From Owenia fusiformis (taxonomy: Eukaryota > Annelida > Polychaeta > Sabellida > Oweniidae), in assembly GCA_903813345.2 (NCBI GenBank), contig CAIIXF020000008.1, positions 8,643,278-8,707,277 of the forward strand: a stretch of 64,000 nt of DNA, given 5' to 3'. The notes beneath the pieces were generated by a model. The model did not search any database and was not told where the DNA came from. It saw only the letters and a list, made by a program, of their open reading frames with translations. Below are positions 22,042 through 35,300 of the stretch, piece after piece. Both the position numbers and the translations under genes were made by a program. The first letter of the stretch is position 1. Each line of letters begins with the position of its first letter.

Positions 22042-24707
22042 TTATTGTATTGCTTTTAATTTCTGACAGCGTCTTGTGCACACAACATTTGCTTCTCCAT
22101 CTTCAGCTACAATTTCACAACATCGCCGATGTAGGAACTTAAAGGGATCACACTCTCTGCCTTTCCTGCCATCACCACATATTTTAGAGACTCTTGTTGG
22201 ACCTACACTAGCAAGATGTCCGTCTCTGATGCATCTTGACCTTTCACGCAGATCAATATCTAATTTAGTACACTCGTCAAAACATGCTAAAAATGAAGCA
22301 TCTCATATTGTACTTACTTTTCACTTAAAGCTAGAAAATATTTTGATCCTCTGTGTTGGGAATGGGAGAGTAGATTAATTATCTCAAGAACTTAACAGGA
22401 TTTTTATTTTTTCACACTGCTAATGCCTTGGTCACATATGCTCAGATCCATTGGCCGGCGCCCGGCCAATTGAGTGTTTTGTTCAATATTGTATTAAATT
22501 TTGAACAAAATACTCAATCGGCTGGGCGCCGTTGTGAAAATCGGAGCAAATGTGACCAAGGCATAAGTCTAATTTATTAAATCCATCAAATTTATGTATC
22601 AATATAAAGTAAAAAAACACATTTTTCAAAAGTGCAATTTATATGTTGTAAAGCTGAACACTCATCAAATATATACTGTACTCCCACTAATATTTGACAC
22701 TGATATTTCACGTTTTTTGGCATTTTGAAATTTCGCGGCTATCATGGCTATTATATTTCGCTAATTTTCAGTTTTTTGAAATTTGAAATCCGCGGATTTG
22801 TCATACAGGATCACTCTTTTGACTTTGATATCAGCCATGGTTGTTCCTTCACCCAATGATTTTGGCTTCTTATTAAGCCTTTTCGTTAGAATGTTCATTC
22901 TAATACAGTAATAACGATCTCTCTTCTAATTTCTCTTTTTCAAAACTCAAAATGTCACGTTTTTACCTATTATTGCCCAGCACTGGACGAAAATATTGAC
23001 AACATTGAAATCCTCGGGAATTTCCTTGGAATTTCACGACTATCAAATTTTGTGAATTAAAACTGGAGGAATTTTGCGGCTATTATATTTCGCGAATTTT
23101 CCAAAACTCATGAAAAGCGTGAAATATAGTAACGCACGAAAATTAGCAGGAGTATAGTATATGGTATAGTCAGATGTATGTTTCACTCCTACTTCATGCA
23201 TGGGAATATAATTTGAGGGTAGCCTTCACTTCTGTTTGAATAAAATGAAGAAAAACTAAATTGAAAAATGCTCTGATAATCATAGTCTAATTTATACCTT
23301 AATAATGTCACAATATGATGAATGCATCATAATATTTATACAGGTTTTCATTATGACCCTGGAAGTATCACAAAACTATTTTCTTGTTTTCACAACCTTT
23401 AATTTAACTTAACTAAGTTAACAGGACATTTTGGAATGCATCTGGAAGTATCATTGAGACCTAGGGTTATGGTATGGGTTCTTTTCATTTACAGGGAATC
23501 CTTTCATATTTTCACATGTTGTAGAGGAAGGTCTCAAGTTTTTGTTGGTACCATATATGCTTCTTAGTCTTGAAATTTGCAGAAATTTTAAACCCTAACC
23601 AAATATTACTGGAAATGGATAAAATGTGAACTTCTCAACATCCGCAATTTTTCAACACTTCAACAACCTTCCCCTGACAATTTTTTTAGTCACAGACTGA
23701 AATACCTAATATTTTCTGACTTTGTTTTGAATCCCACACATTAAGGTGTAAAAACTAGCATCCTACCTCCATTAGTTGCAAAGTTATTGTGATCCAAAGA
23801 AATGTTCTAAGTTTCCATAGACGAAAATATTTCCCAGTGAAATCAAAAAGTACCCCTATATGGCCTTAAAATGTCGAATATCTTCATTAAGCATGGACTA
23901 ATTCCAATGGAATATGGCTAAAAATATTGAGTGTGTCAAACAGTGTCCCATTTATCATATGGTAGAGCTTTAAACTTATTTCTCTCACTGAAAGCTTTTT
24001 AAGATCATCCAGTGTGTTTCAACAATTTCCGTGAAACGCATTGGTAAAATTTTGCACAATATCTGATTTTCAGGCATGTTTGTTTAAGTCTTGGAATTTC
24101 TTCAAAATTCAAGACTGAGAATAAATGATCGCATCAACAAAAGATTTAGACCTTTCTCTACAAGATGTAGTAATATGAGCGAATTCATGCATGTATTACA
24201 GAAATTATAGCCTGTTGCAGGAGTTCACATTTTCTGAACCACCCTGTATATTATAAATGATGTTAAAATTTCTTCTCCAATATGGGGGATCTGGGGATTC
24301 ACTGGCCTAGCCAATAAAAAGTTCCGAAATTGTTTTCCCAGCAATTGTGGTAAGGTTTCTTCAAGATTTGTCCTGATCTCACCCTCCAATTCAATGAGAT
24401 ATACCTTACCTACTCCTATAATGGTACTGGTATCATTCTGCAATATGGAAAAGCAGCATTTATGTACTTCAGGCATTTTATCACATTTATTGGTGTTTCC
24501 TGCCCAATGGGAAAATTCTCCATTGTTGAACCTAGGACACCTTACAGTTACATCCAGACGGCATAAGTTCTCTGAAAATTCTCTGTCACCAGAACACCGA
24601 TTACTAGCACAAAGCATATCTGTTAAACTCCTCCGTTGGGTCGTGACTTGTATTCTAAATACACTAAGAATGAAGATGGTCTGCAGCCGGACAAACAAGC
24701 TCATCAT
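22042..24707 (-). CDS. Gene C: small secreted cysteine-rich protein, paralogue of B
   Basis: Exon 1 is 24410-24707 (298 nt, ATG at 24707, donor GTAG|GTAAGG). Exon 2 is 22042-22286 (245 nt, acceptor CATTTTTAG). Both exons equal gene B's in length, so a 180-aa product is predicted. The signal peptide (MMSLFVRLQTIFILSVFRIQ) and every Cys motif are kept: MLCASNRC, CRLDVTVRCPRF, NKCDKMPEVHKCCF, ACFDECTKLDIDLRE and CCEIV. Exon 2 is almost identical to gene B's over its whole length, while exon 1 and the flanks differ more. The intron (2.1 kb) is longer than in B and contains two inverted-repeat elements. It appears intact and potentially expressed; function unknown. Confidence 0.75.
22424..22563. 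mobile_element. 140-bp foldback MITE with TAA target duplication (copy 1)
   Basis: The element starts TGCCTTGGTCACATATGCTC and ends GAGCAAATGTGACCAAGGCA, with TAA directly on both sides. The halves are complementary along nearly the full length (GGCCGGCGCC/GGGCGCCG, ATTGAGT/ACTCAAT, TTTTGTTCAA/TTGAACAAAA), so a transcript would fold into one long hairpin. The 3-bp TAA duplication suits a PIF/Harbinger-type MITE. Confidence 0.85.
22673..23161. mobile_element. Inverted-repeat element with TACTCC(C/T)(A/G)CTAAT ends
   Basis: The left end reads ATACTGTACTCCCACTAATA. The right end is the inverse of ATACTATACTCCTGCTAATT. The interior is rich in ATTTCGCGAATTTT/AATTTTGCGGCTATTATA words in both orientations. 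No ORF; it looks like a MITE of about 490 bp in the gene C intron. Confidence 0.65.
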
Positions 24708-26324
24708 CCTTTTGTTTTGTTCAGTAGAATTAATTTAGCTGTATATTTTATTCAGGCTCAATACAAAATGATATAAAATTAATACTTTATTCACTAAGAA
24801 ATCAATATGGATATGGCAAGAACGAGGTTAATATATCAAATGGGGAATGGGGATTGACGCCCATTACTTTTATTACATTATTATTTTATTATGTAGCTTC
24901 CATTAATATTGAGAATAAAGCAAAATTCAATTTGAAATAATTTGTATGTTCCTTTCTTTTCGGATAGGAAGGGTCAATCAGGCGCATTTATGAATTTACA
25001 TCAGTGTAATACTGACTTGGTCCCTAACCATTGTGGGTAAACAAATGTAGGCTTTTGACCTGCTTTTAATATACAATCATGTACATTGTCATTGATTGTA
25101 CTACAATGGGGAATGACTAGTTGATTTATTTCTTTGTTGGATTATTAGGATTCATGGTCTCTTGCTCATTGCGATACATAGTTGCACTTTGTCTTGAACT
25201 TTCATAGTAAAATAGATAGATAAACCTTAGATAAGGAGGGGTCTGGTAAAAGAAGAACAAACAGCACAAGTGATCATGCATAAGTATAACCTATATAACA
25301 TAAAAGAATAATTTAATATGATCAGTAGAATAAGCTCATCATGAAATTATTATGTAAACATTCAACATTTTGGAAATTTTATAGATGAATCTAAGTATTC
25401 TTTAAAACCTGGGAATCCAATTTAGAAACACTTGAAATGATACAGAATTGTTAAAAATTGCAGAACTTATGATATCTTGATGACAAAAGAGCCAATTTTC
25501 CAAAACAAGGCAAAAGTAGGAGTTGGAACTAATGGTGTAAATGACCAGTATGGAAATCATATAATTATATAGATATGAGTACTAGTTCAGACCAATGATA
25601 CTGCTCATTTTTCAAAAACAATTGTTGAAAATTGAAGGATGGTCAGATCAGATGCATACGTGATAGTTCCATAGGCCCACTGTTTGAACCAAAATACTAG
25701 ATTCTCATACAGATGCAAAGTGCATTTTATTATACTGTTAGACCTGCTCCATTTAGAGATTGAAAAAAGGAAAAATAAAACTGAAGTTTATTGTTCTTAA
25801 TAACCTTTTTATAGGCTTTATATATTATTGGAAAAACATTTTTTCTTAGATGATTTTATAATTGTGACCTTTCATTTTATTGTTATTTTTTGTTTATAAT
25901 GCAATTATAAATGCACGTTTTCTACATTCATTCCATATTTAATAGCCTATTGTTGATACACCTGTTTATTGCAATTGTTGCAAAGCAAAGCAAAGCAAAG
26001 CAATGGCACTATATCTGTACCTGAAACTCCTGAAACCAATTGAAGACCAATAGCCACACTACCCGCTGTCGGACTAAAGAGGATTTGAAATAAATTTTTG
26101 TTGACCAATCTAAATTTGAAAAAATTCAAAATGTTAATGCCAAAATAAAAAAAAAAGTATAGTTTTTTTTGGCCTTCTCAATAAATGTTTCATTTCAATA
26201 TTTCTTATCTAGATAAACATGATTCTAGCAATACTGGGCGGGCCTGTAGCCCCTGACTTTCAAATATCAAATCTAGTTTGGTTGCATTTCTACAGGAAAG
26301 GTTATATTCATGGAACAATGCGAA
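24708..26324. other. Intergenic stretch between gene C and AP4E1
   Basis: The part up to about 25240 is homologous to the gene B upstream region. A short AAAGC microsatellite lies at about 25980-26003. On the minus strand near 26042-26090 a short open segment (SPTAGSVAIGLQLVSG) was noticed but cannot be tied to the AP-4 ear domain. No exon is supported. Confidence 0.45.
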
Positions 26325-29300
26325 TTATTTGACAGTAGAGTCATTTGTAAATGTCCTAGACTCATACATGGATTCATCATCATCTTGAGTGTGTAAGTAG
26401 AAACTGTCACTATTTGACTGGCCTGTTATGTCACTATTTGAATGGCCTGTTATGTCACTATTTGACTGGCCTGTTATGTCTCTATTTATCTCTTCTGTTG
26501 GTGTCTCAACATAGTCAGTGAGCAAGCTTCGCTGCAGGTCAAATGCTGTGTTATATCTACCATCATACATTGTCAATGGACATTCCCTATCCAGCATGTC
26601 ATCATTATCAATTGCACTTTGTGGACTGCTTATGTCATTTGGAGGACTAACTGACCTTGCACCAATTACACTGTCAGGTGCCGCCATCTTATGGCCAGAC
26701 CTGGGACTATAATCCTCTGAATTAGGCTCATCTGTTTTGGAAGAATCTTTATTAATTTGATTCCATATTCCAGACGGGCTGTTCATGTAAGTTGCCTTTT
26801 GAGCAAATGTTGCATTATGGGGAAAATCCTCCTCTGCCTGCCAAGAGAGGAATCCTCGTGTTTTAGAGTCTGCGGGATTTATATACTGTATGTGGTGTTC
26901 TGTGGGAGAGGGTTTTGTGAGACTGCTCTGTTGTACTGGCAAAGTGGACTGAAATATCATTTAGAGAACATTAAATTCTCACTGATATAGATTCGGTAGA
27001 AATGATTAGTTATATCAAAACATAAACTAATTCTTTGAGTGGTTCTGGATTGCTTTTAATTCAAATTTCCAAAAGATTCTTTAAAATGCAACTTTAATAT
27101 ATCAGCATAACAACCTGTCGCATTTAAATGTTGTGGCTTATTTTTTATACACTAGCTATAATGGGCACTGCATGCTGATATCAGTTGATCAAACAAAGTA
27201 TTGATGGGATCATTAACTATTGTCATGTTCGGTATGAATACAATTGTAAACATCTATGCTATTAATACAAGTACATGCATTAAATGCAACTCATTGAATG
27301 CAGTGTATGGTAATTGCTTGCTCTATAATAAAACTGAAATTACTCTATGCAAAGCAGCTACTGGTTTTGAGTGAATTGTTACAAGATGAAAAATGATAAA
27401 GCAAGGATGAATATATTAGTACATGTACTTGATGATCGAAATGGCCACCTTATTTATTACCCAGCATTCCCAAAACCCAACCAGATCTCTGGGCACTGGT
27501 CTGCTTTCAAGGTTCCACACAATTTCAGATACTGGCGCATTAGACAATTTTTCACTTTTCAAGTGTGAAACTGTAGATTGGGTTAATTTGGCGCCCGCCA
27601 AAATGGCAAAATCGCCAAATTAAGTAGCGCCAAATTAACCCAATCTACAGTTATCTTGATATTTACCTGTGTACTATTTGCACTCACTCCCATAAACAAA
27701 GCTGAGGTCAATGCCTTCTTTTTGTCTATATCTTCAGGGACTGGCTGCTTTGGAGAGGTTCCCTCAACTCTTGACTGTAAAACAATCCATTTTGTTTTAG
27801 TTATGAGATACTACATTTATTTGTTGTCTATAGCATTAATTATAATATTTAATGTTATATATTCCTTGCAAATACATGTATGATGGTATATTTCTATTTA
27901 CTTTTAAAATATTGTAAGTCCATCTAACATCGGTTTTCAAGTCACCACCAGAAGTGGTGACATATTTTATAGTCTTAAACATTTTTGTGGATGATGTTTG
28001 GTGGTTGGTGTTCAGCATACAGTGGTTGATGTTCAGTGTTTGGCATTCAGTGGTTGGTGTCTGTAAAAAATGGCAGCTTGTTGCCATTTTGTATGTTATT
28101 GCCTTGTCCTATATATTACTGAAGGTTTGAATTCAGTAAACAATAACATATAAATCTTGCAGTGTATTGGATTTATTGTCAGTAAAACAGTTCAGTGGAT
28201 ATACATACTTTAGTCCTTGTTGTATTTGATCTAGTTGTGTTTGATATTGATTGGGATGAGTTAGTCTCTGTCTGCTGTGTTGTATCAGATTTTGTTCCTT
28301 CTTTGCTCCAGATGCTTTTCACTCCCTTCAAATTCAGCACGGGTTCTCTATATAAATAATAAATAAATGATACAATATATTTATAGAATATATAACTCGA
28401 ATATTTATCCCACAATTATTGTGTTGCATATCCGAATAATAAAATAATTTATTTTTTATAAAATGAACTTTTTTATCTGATTTTGGGATAAACCCTTTAT
28501 CAGATCAATGATATTTCTCAAAATGATCTGATATACCGGTAAGCATTGATAGTTTCAAAGGATTAAATAAGTTTTAGAGTTATTTTTCAATTTGGACATA
28601 CAATTTTGAACTGCGTGAACATTAAAATACATTAAATTTAATGTCATACTCATACTCACTCTGGCTTAGCAATAAATCCACTGTCTGAGTCTGAGTTAGT
28701 AGATGTTATAGATGTCGCTCCTAGTCTGTACATAGATGGTGTAGAGATGCTTCTAGCTGACCCACTGTCATTGTAGGGTTTGAAATTCAACCCAGAGAAT
28801 ATTGATTCACTCATTTTACCTAAAAGTAGATATATAGAGATTATCATATATAAGATTCAGGATATTGGGATTATCCCGAGGGAAATATAATATATCTGCT
28901 CGAAGGCTGTAGCCGATGGTAGAAATATTATATTGGCCGAGGCTTTATGTACCTGAAACATGTCAAGTATGGGATAAATGCTTGTATATTATTGGTAACC
29001 GATTGGTTGCTCATATATTGGTTTTTGAGAAATATCATTGAATCTAATGGTGTATAACACATTGCAGAATTCAGCTTCCATAGCAGTGACATCTGAATTA
29101 ATTCCTTGTTCAATTGAATGGATTTACCATTTACCACCAATCACACAGATCTTTTCTAATCACGATGACATCAACTCCGTATTTCAACACATTTCAACAG
29201 CCATTTATGAAATGTGATAAAGGAGACAATTATGAAAATAGATATAAGAATAAAAAAACTCATATTTTCCTCTTGTTGATTTTCACTTGTTACTCAAGAC

Positions 29301-32300
29301 AGTTGTAGCTTTTATCAAATTCAAATAAAGCATGTACCCTTGCAAGAAATTGTTAATTAGAAACAACTTTTTGACAAAAGTACCTGCCCTTTAAAAAATT
29401 ATTTGTTGGGGAAGAGTCTTACTTGGTGACTTTGAAGTTCTGCTATGAATGTTTGTTGTATTGTTATAAGGCAAGGCACCTTTCTCTAAACAATCACTGA
29501 CATAGTCATCAAGGAAGCTCAATGTATAATCCATCTAGAAGAATAAAATATGTACAAATGTACTAGTACTTTGATAGCAATTAATCAAAATGAAGTTAAT
29601 GTTGTACATTATTGTATTATAACGCAGATACCATGCTTATTCAAATACATGTATTGGAATGTTAAAATGTTAATTACCTCATCTACATTGGTTTCCATAG
29701 CAACCATAGTTGCTACCGCAGAGGGACACTGACACAGCATATGTAGTTCTTTCATGGCCTAGAATGAGAAATGTATGTGCCTTAAGCACAAAATGATGTT
29801 AAAAGTTCATAATATGGATTTAATTTCATAATAATTTAATATTTAAGATCATTGTATAAAATTATTCCAGGGTCAAATATATTGCACATATTATATGTAA
29901 TAACTTTATTCACATAAATGAGCTGATAACATGTGCAAACTATGAGTAGTACTCTGTAAATTAAGTTCATTTCACTTCATGTTTCAATTGCTAAAATGTG
30001 CTTCATGGGTCATGGTATCTGGTATAGCTTTTTCAATAGGAACTTTGAGTTTTTAAAAAAAAAATTGTTCTTTTGAATGCCATATTGCACTTCTGTGTAC
30101 AATTTTCAATAGGAATTCGATTTTCAAAAATACTATGCTTTTTGAAAAAGGTCAAGATAAATCCGAATTGTTATAAAAGTTGATTTACTCTTTTAAGGAT
30201 CTGACTATAGTTACTGTTGCCATCTATTTACCATTTATATTAACAGGGACAAAATTCTAAAATAAACAATCCATCACAACACATAACACTCTAATAATTC
30301 AGAATTTGTGAAAATTGGATTAACAGTATTTTTTATGTCTGGTTTCAGGGCATACATGTACCTGTTTCACAGAGGGTCTACAATCCTTCAACAGCTCTTC
30401 TGATACCAAACCACTCACTATTGCAACAGTGTCTTCATGACGGAGCACCAGCTTGATAATTGCAGACAGAATATAAACAACAGTGTCTTCCTGGTTGGTG
30501 GGAAGAACATGCCTCCAGAGAAGTCCAATGAGAGAAGAGACTTTTATAGTATTGTTAATACCACTGTATTCCCCAAGTACCTGAGAGGAATAACAGATTA
30601 TAAAGCTTTACAATAAGGTGCTATAAGGAATGTCAATATGTCATCTGACAAGACAATGACAGAGGGGTAAATGCCCACTTTTGTGAGACTAAAAATTGAA
30701 ATTGAATTGAAGGGGAGGATTATATTCTGTCCCATTAATTTCACTGAAGAACATTGATTTTGACATCGTCTCAAAAGCATGACTGGTGTTATTAAAGAAC
30801 AAAGACTCAAAACTAGCATTAAATTGTGTGTCATAAGAGAACAGCCTAAGAGAAATAACAAAGGCAAAATTTGACATCCTTATGACATATGTAAAATTCA
30901 CATATTCTATGTTATACTGCAACCTGGTAAATTATATTAAAAGTTTGCTCAGGGCCATTTCATTTTTTGGGGGATTTTTAAAGATTACTATATATTTATG
31001 TAAAAAACATTCATATTTACACTTTTTCATTATCATTAGCTTGATGAATAAAGAAAACAACAGTGAAATTAACCAAGCTAACAGTTACTTAGTAAGTTGA
31101 GAGAAACGGTTGTATCCTAAAAATGTAACATAATTTTTTTTCTATGTCACAAAATATCAATTTCACGCTTAAATATTAATTCTACAATTTACAATTTAAT
31201 CTGTATTTGAACAAATTATTAAATTATTAGTAATGTTATATAATACTCGAGAATAAATTATTAGTATTTGTAAAATCATATTTTTCTGTTAGATTGAGCG
31301 CATCTAATTGTCCTACTAAAAAAAATTAAATCCCTCCCCTCCTCCCTCCCCCAAATGCAACACTACATCATTGTTTGTGAAGGGCTTCAACTCACCCATG
31401 CTGCCAGCTGGAGTATTGCAGGTGAAACATGGGTATCTTGTATTAGTTCTATATAGGCCCCTATTGCATACAGATGAACCTCCTGGTTGGCTAAAAAATA
31501 TAAGAATGGATGTTTCTAACAAACTTCTAATATACCAAAAGGATAACTTCACAAAGTGGTTCAGCTGTATCGCCTGAAGATCCACATTAAGGACCTTTTA
31601 AATATTAAATTCTTTTGAAGTAAAGTTGATGCTACCCCATTAAATGAAAGAATATTAGCAGATGAATTATGTAATTAAGGAGCAGGATTTTAATCCTAAA
31701 TAACAAGGCATTAACATGCAAAATGTCACCACCTGCCATGTGTTACAGATACTGACCACCAACCATTAAACTCCGAACACCAACTGCCAAACAGCAAATT
31801 TAAATACTTCGAATATCCGAATTTGAATTCAAATTAAGAAAAATACCATATTATGGGATGCATGTGTTAAAATGTGTGCTTAAAATTAAGGGTATGAAAA
31901 AAAAAATCGCTCTTACCTGCAATGAGCTTGCTGATAATATTCTGCAAACATTGTGATGAGCCACTGTTTGGCACAGCAGTAAGGACACTATTCATAGTCT
32001 GAATATACCACTCCATAGTCGGAGCATGTCTTCATCAGTTAAGGAAACATAACAATAGGAAATAGATAACAGCATTAGCAAATTCAGTCAAACAGTCAAT
32101 TGGCTGCCATTTTTAGGAAATGGCTGCCAACTAGCCAAACTGTTATTATTAGACAGTGTTATATGCTTTTAAGTATTCACATATGATGAAATATTTTTAA
32201 AAATTGCTCCACCATATCATAGTGCTATAAATTGATGACCATTACATTATACTAATTCACATTATAATTAACCATTTTAGATCTTTTGTCATTAATGTTT

Positions 32301-35300
32301 TCCAAAACTGGCAGTGTAGACAAACCTTTTCATTTGAAATTTTGTCAAGTTTATCCGTTGTCTTTTTTATAAGTTCAACATGAAAGGATACTTTTCAGCT
32401 AATGTCATAACTTTGTTGGCCACATTTTGTTTGATGGTTTCATCCTGGGTTGAGAAATGTTCCATCAATTTACTGCAAATCACTCTCACATTATGGGGGT
32501 TACCTATCCTGTAGAGCAGCTCTAAGGTCTACAATGCAACATATTTGAGTATGACAATCACATAATTTCTGATATACTAGATCTTAGTCATTGCTCAATA
32601 ACGCTATAGAAACAAGGCATTAACATGCAAAATGTCACTACCTGCCATTTGTTACAGACACCAAACACCAATCGCTGAATACAAACTGCCAAATGCTGAA
32701 CATCTGACATTTATGTTTTTACACGGAGGCAGGTCTGGTAGTTGACTAGGGTGAAGCCCAAGCAAAAAAAACCCATTATTATCATGAAATCATGAAAAAG
32801 TGTTCGTAAAACCAAAAATCCAATGTAAACATTATCTATAAACCTCAGACATGAATCAATGCATTTTCTTCTTTTTAGACAATGAACAGGAATTAAAAAA
32901 AATAAATCAAGGCTATAAGCTAATGATAGGAGAAAAAATAAACCAGAAAAAACTTAACCCAGTGAAGCCCCAGAGAGGGAAACACAAGGTAATCTGTTAA
33001 AAGATGGTCATACCTGCTTGCATATATTGCTATCTGGATCATCTAGACATTCTATAACAATATCCTGGTTTTCTACGGCAAATGTGGGCTTGATACGTAC
33101 TATAGAAGTAAGCCCCCGCAGACCTGGAAGAATGTCATATAAAATTTTGTCAAAAAGATTTTGTCAAAAATTTTAAGGCAGTGACTTTTGAATCATAGGT
33201 TTCCATGTAATACCATGCAAAACTGCTGGTAATCATTTCTAGTAGGCCAACTTTAATTTTGCAGACATTCTTCTCATAGTTCTTTGGTGCAATTTATATA
33301 CATGGTCAAATTGCTCTACTCAGTCTAGATTATTTCACTTGTTTTGAACATGTGGTCTTCTATTCTTTAATAAAAAGTGTTTTGGTTGGTCATACAGCAG
33401 ACAACAGGCAAAAGAAAAACTTGTTGGTAAAATTGATGGCGGCAGACTGGTATGGCTTAACATACATATATTCAGATCGAATTAGTCACTGATTTTAATT
33501 TCACTCCAATTTCAAAGTATATGGCAAAATTATGTTGAAATCATTTTGACAGTGATGGGGAAGTACATTGAGGATATACAGTACATAATTACCTGTCTTA
33601 ATATAATACATACCTAAGAATTTAAGGTTGTTGTTCTTGGCCCTGATGAACTTGGTGATGCATTTGGAGGCCAGGTTCACAAGGTGGTCATTGGGATATA
33701 TACAGGTTATTGTCTCCAAGCATTCATAGATCACAGCTACAATATAATAAGAAAGGCATTACATACAAAATGTCACAACATACCATTTGTTAAAGACACT
33801 AACGTAAAATATTGGAACGTTTGAGTTAGATCACAAATACATGTTTACATATGCACATTACTCTGCATAAAATTACAATACAGCATAGTAAGAACTCATA
33901 AACAGCACAGTTACATTACAAACATAATTTTTAGCACATACAAAACAAATGAACAATAACAAATCATAAAATACCAGAATACAAGTTGTAGAAAATTTAC
34001 GTAATATTGGTACAATGTGCAGTTACACATACCTAGTCCTATCTTGTGTGATGCTTCAGTTCGTTTCAGCACCTCATTCAATATTGCATACATCTCTTCA
34101 CTAGATCTGAAAAATTATAATAATTAAAGCCCTAGCCCTTTATATATATTATCAGGAATGGTGCATTTTTCGCTGGAGAATTTGTGGCATTAACATGACA
34201 AAATTTCACCACCACCTACAATATTATGAGTTCAATCCTAAGTATAATTTTATGTAACCTTTTTTTGACCCCGAGAAGGTCATTGAAGGTGAAATCTCAA
34301 ATCTTAAGTCAGATTTGAACTTCTAAGAACTTGAAGAAAGATGAAAAAAGACCTTTTGACCTTGAGAAGGTCATTGAAGAAAAAATATTTTTTGACCTTG
34401 AGAATGTCATTAAAGGTCAAATCTATAGCCAGATTTGAACTTTTGAGAATTTATAGATGATTTTGAAAAAAAAAATTGGTCAATTTGTAACAAGTTGAAA
34501 AAAGGACCTTTTTGACCTTTTTTTACCTTGAAAAGGTCAGTGAAGGTCAAATCTAAAGTCACATTTGAGCTTCTGATAACTTGTAGATAGGCCTAATCTT
34601 GAAAAGATTTGAAGCAAGTTGAAAAAAGACCTTTTTTTGAGCTTGAAAGGGTCAATTAAGGTCAATTAAGGCCCCATATAAAGTTTGTAGTCTTACCCAA
34701 TGTTATCAAAGTGTGATATGTGAAACTTTTTTTTTAAATTTCAAAAAGTGGTTTTTGATAGACTTTTTGTTCCAAAATTTGTGAATTTATTTAAAACCAA
34801 CTTTTAGAGGTCACTCATATCTTCTAATTAGTCACAATTCATACCAATGCATAGCATTCATCCTCCCGTGTTTTTTGCCGAAAAAATTAAGAAAATCGGT
34901 TCATAAATAAGCGAGAAATGAACTTATCAGTGCATGAAAATGGTTCTGAGAAAAATGCATTTCAAAATTTTAGTTCTCATAGAAACCAATGGTACAATGA
35001 TATCCAAAACATAATTTATTCTTCCTTTTAACCTGGTTAGACAATCAACATTATTTTTTATGAAAGTCTAACATATTTAGAAAAGATTGACATCGAAAAA
35101 AAAATTTCAATTTTTTTCAAAAAGTTTTTGGTACCTTAGTGACATCACTAATGTTTCAAAATATTTTTGATATGCTAAAACATTGAAGTGGCCCATTAAA
35201 TATGGCATCTTATTATTGAAATAGTGTGTCCTTTGTTCAACCTTTGCATTGGTGTTAAAAATATAATCTTTTTTGAAATGCATTAAGAAATATTTGATGA

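Noticed and set aside
25947-26129. Short minus-strand ORF as a missing AP4E1 ear exon
   Set aside because: SPTAGSVAIGLQLVSG does not match appendage motifs, and the surrounding frame includes an AAAGC microsatellite.
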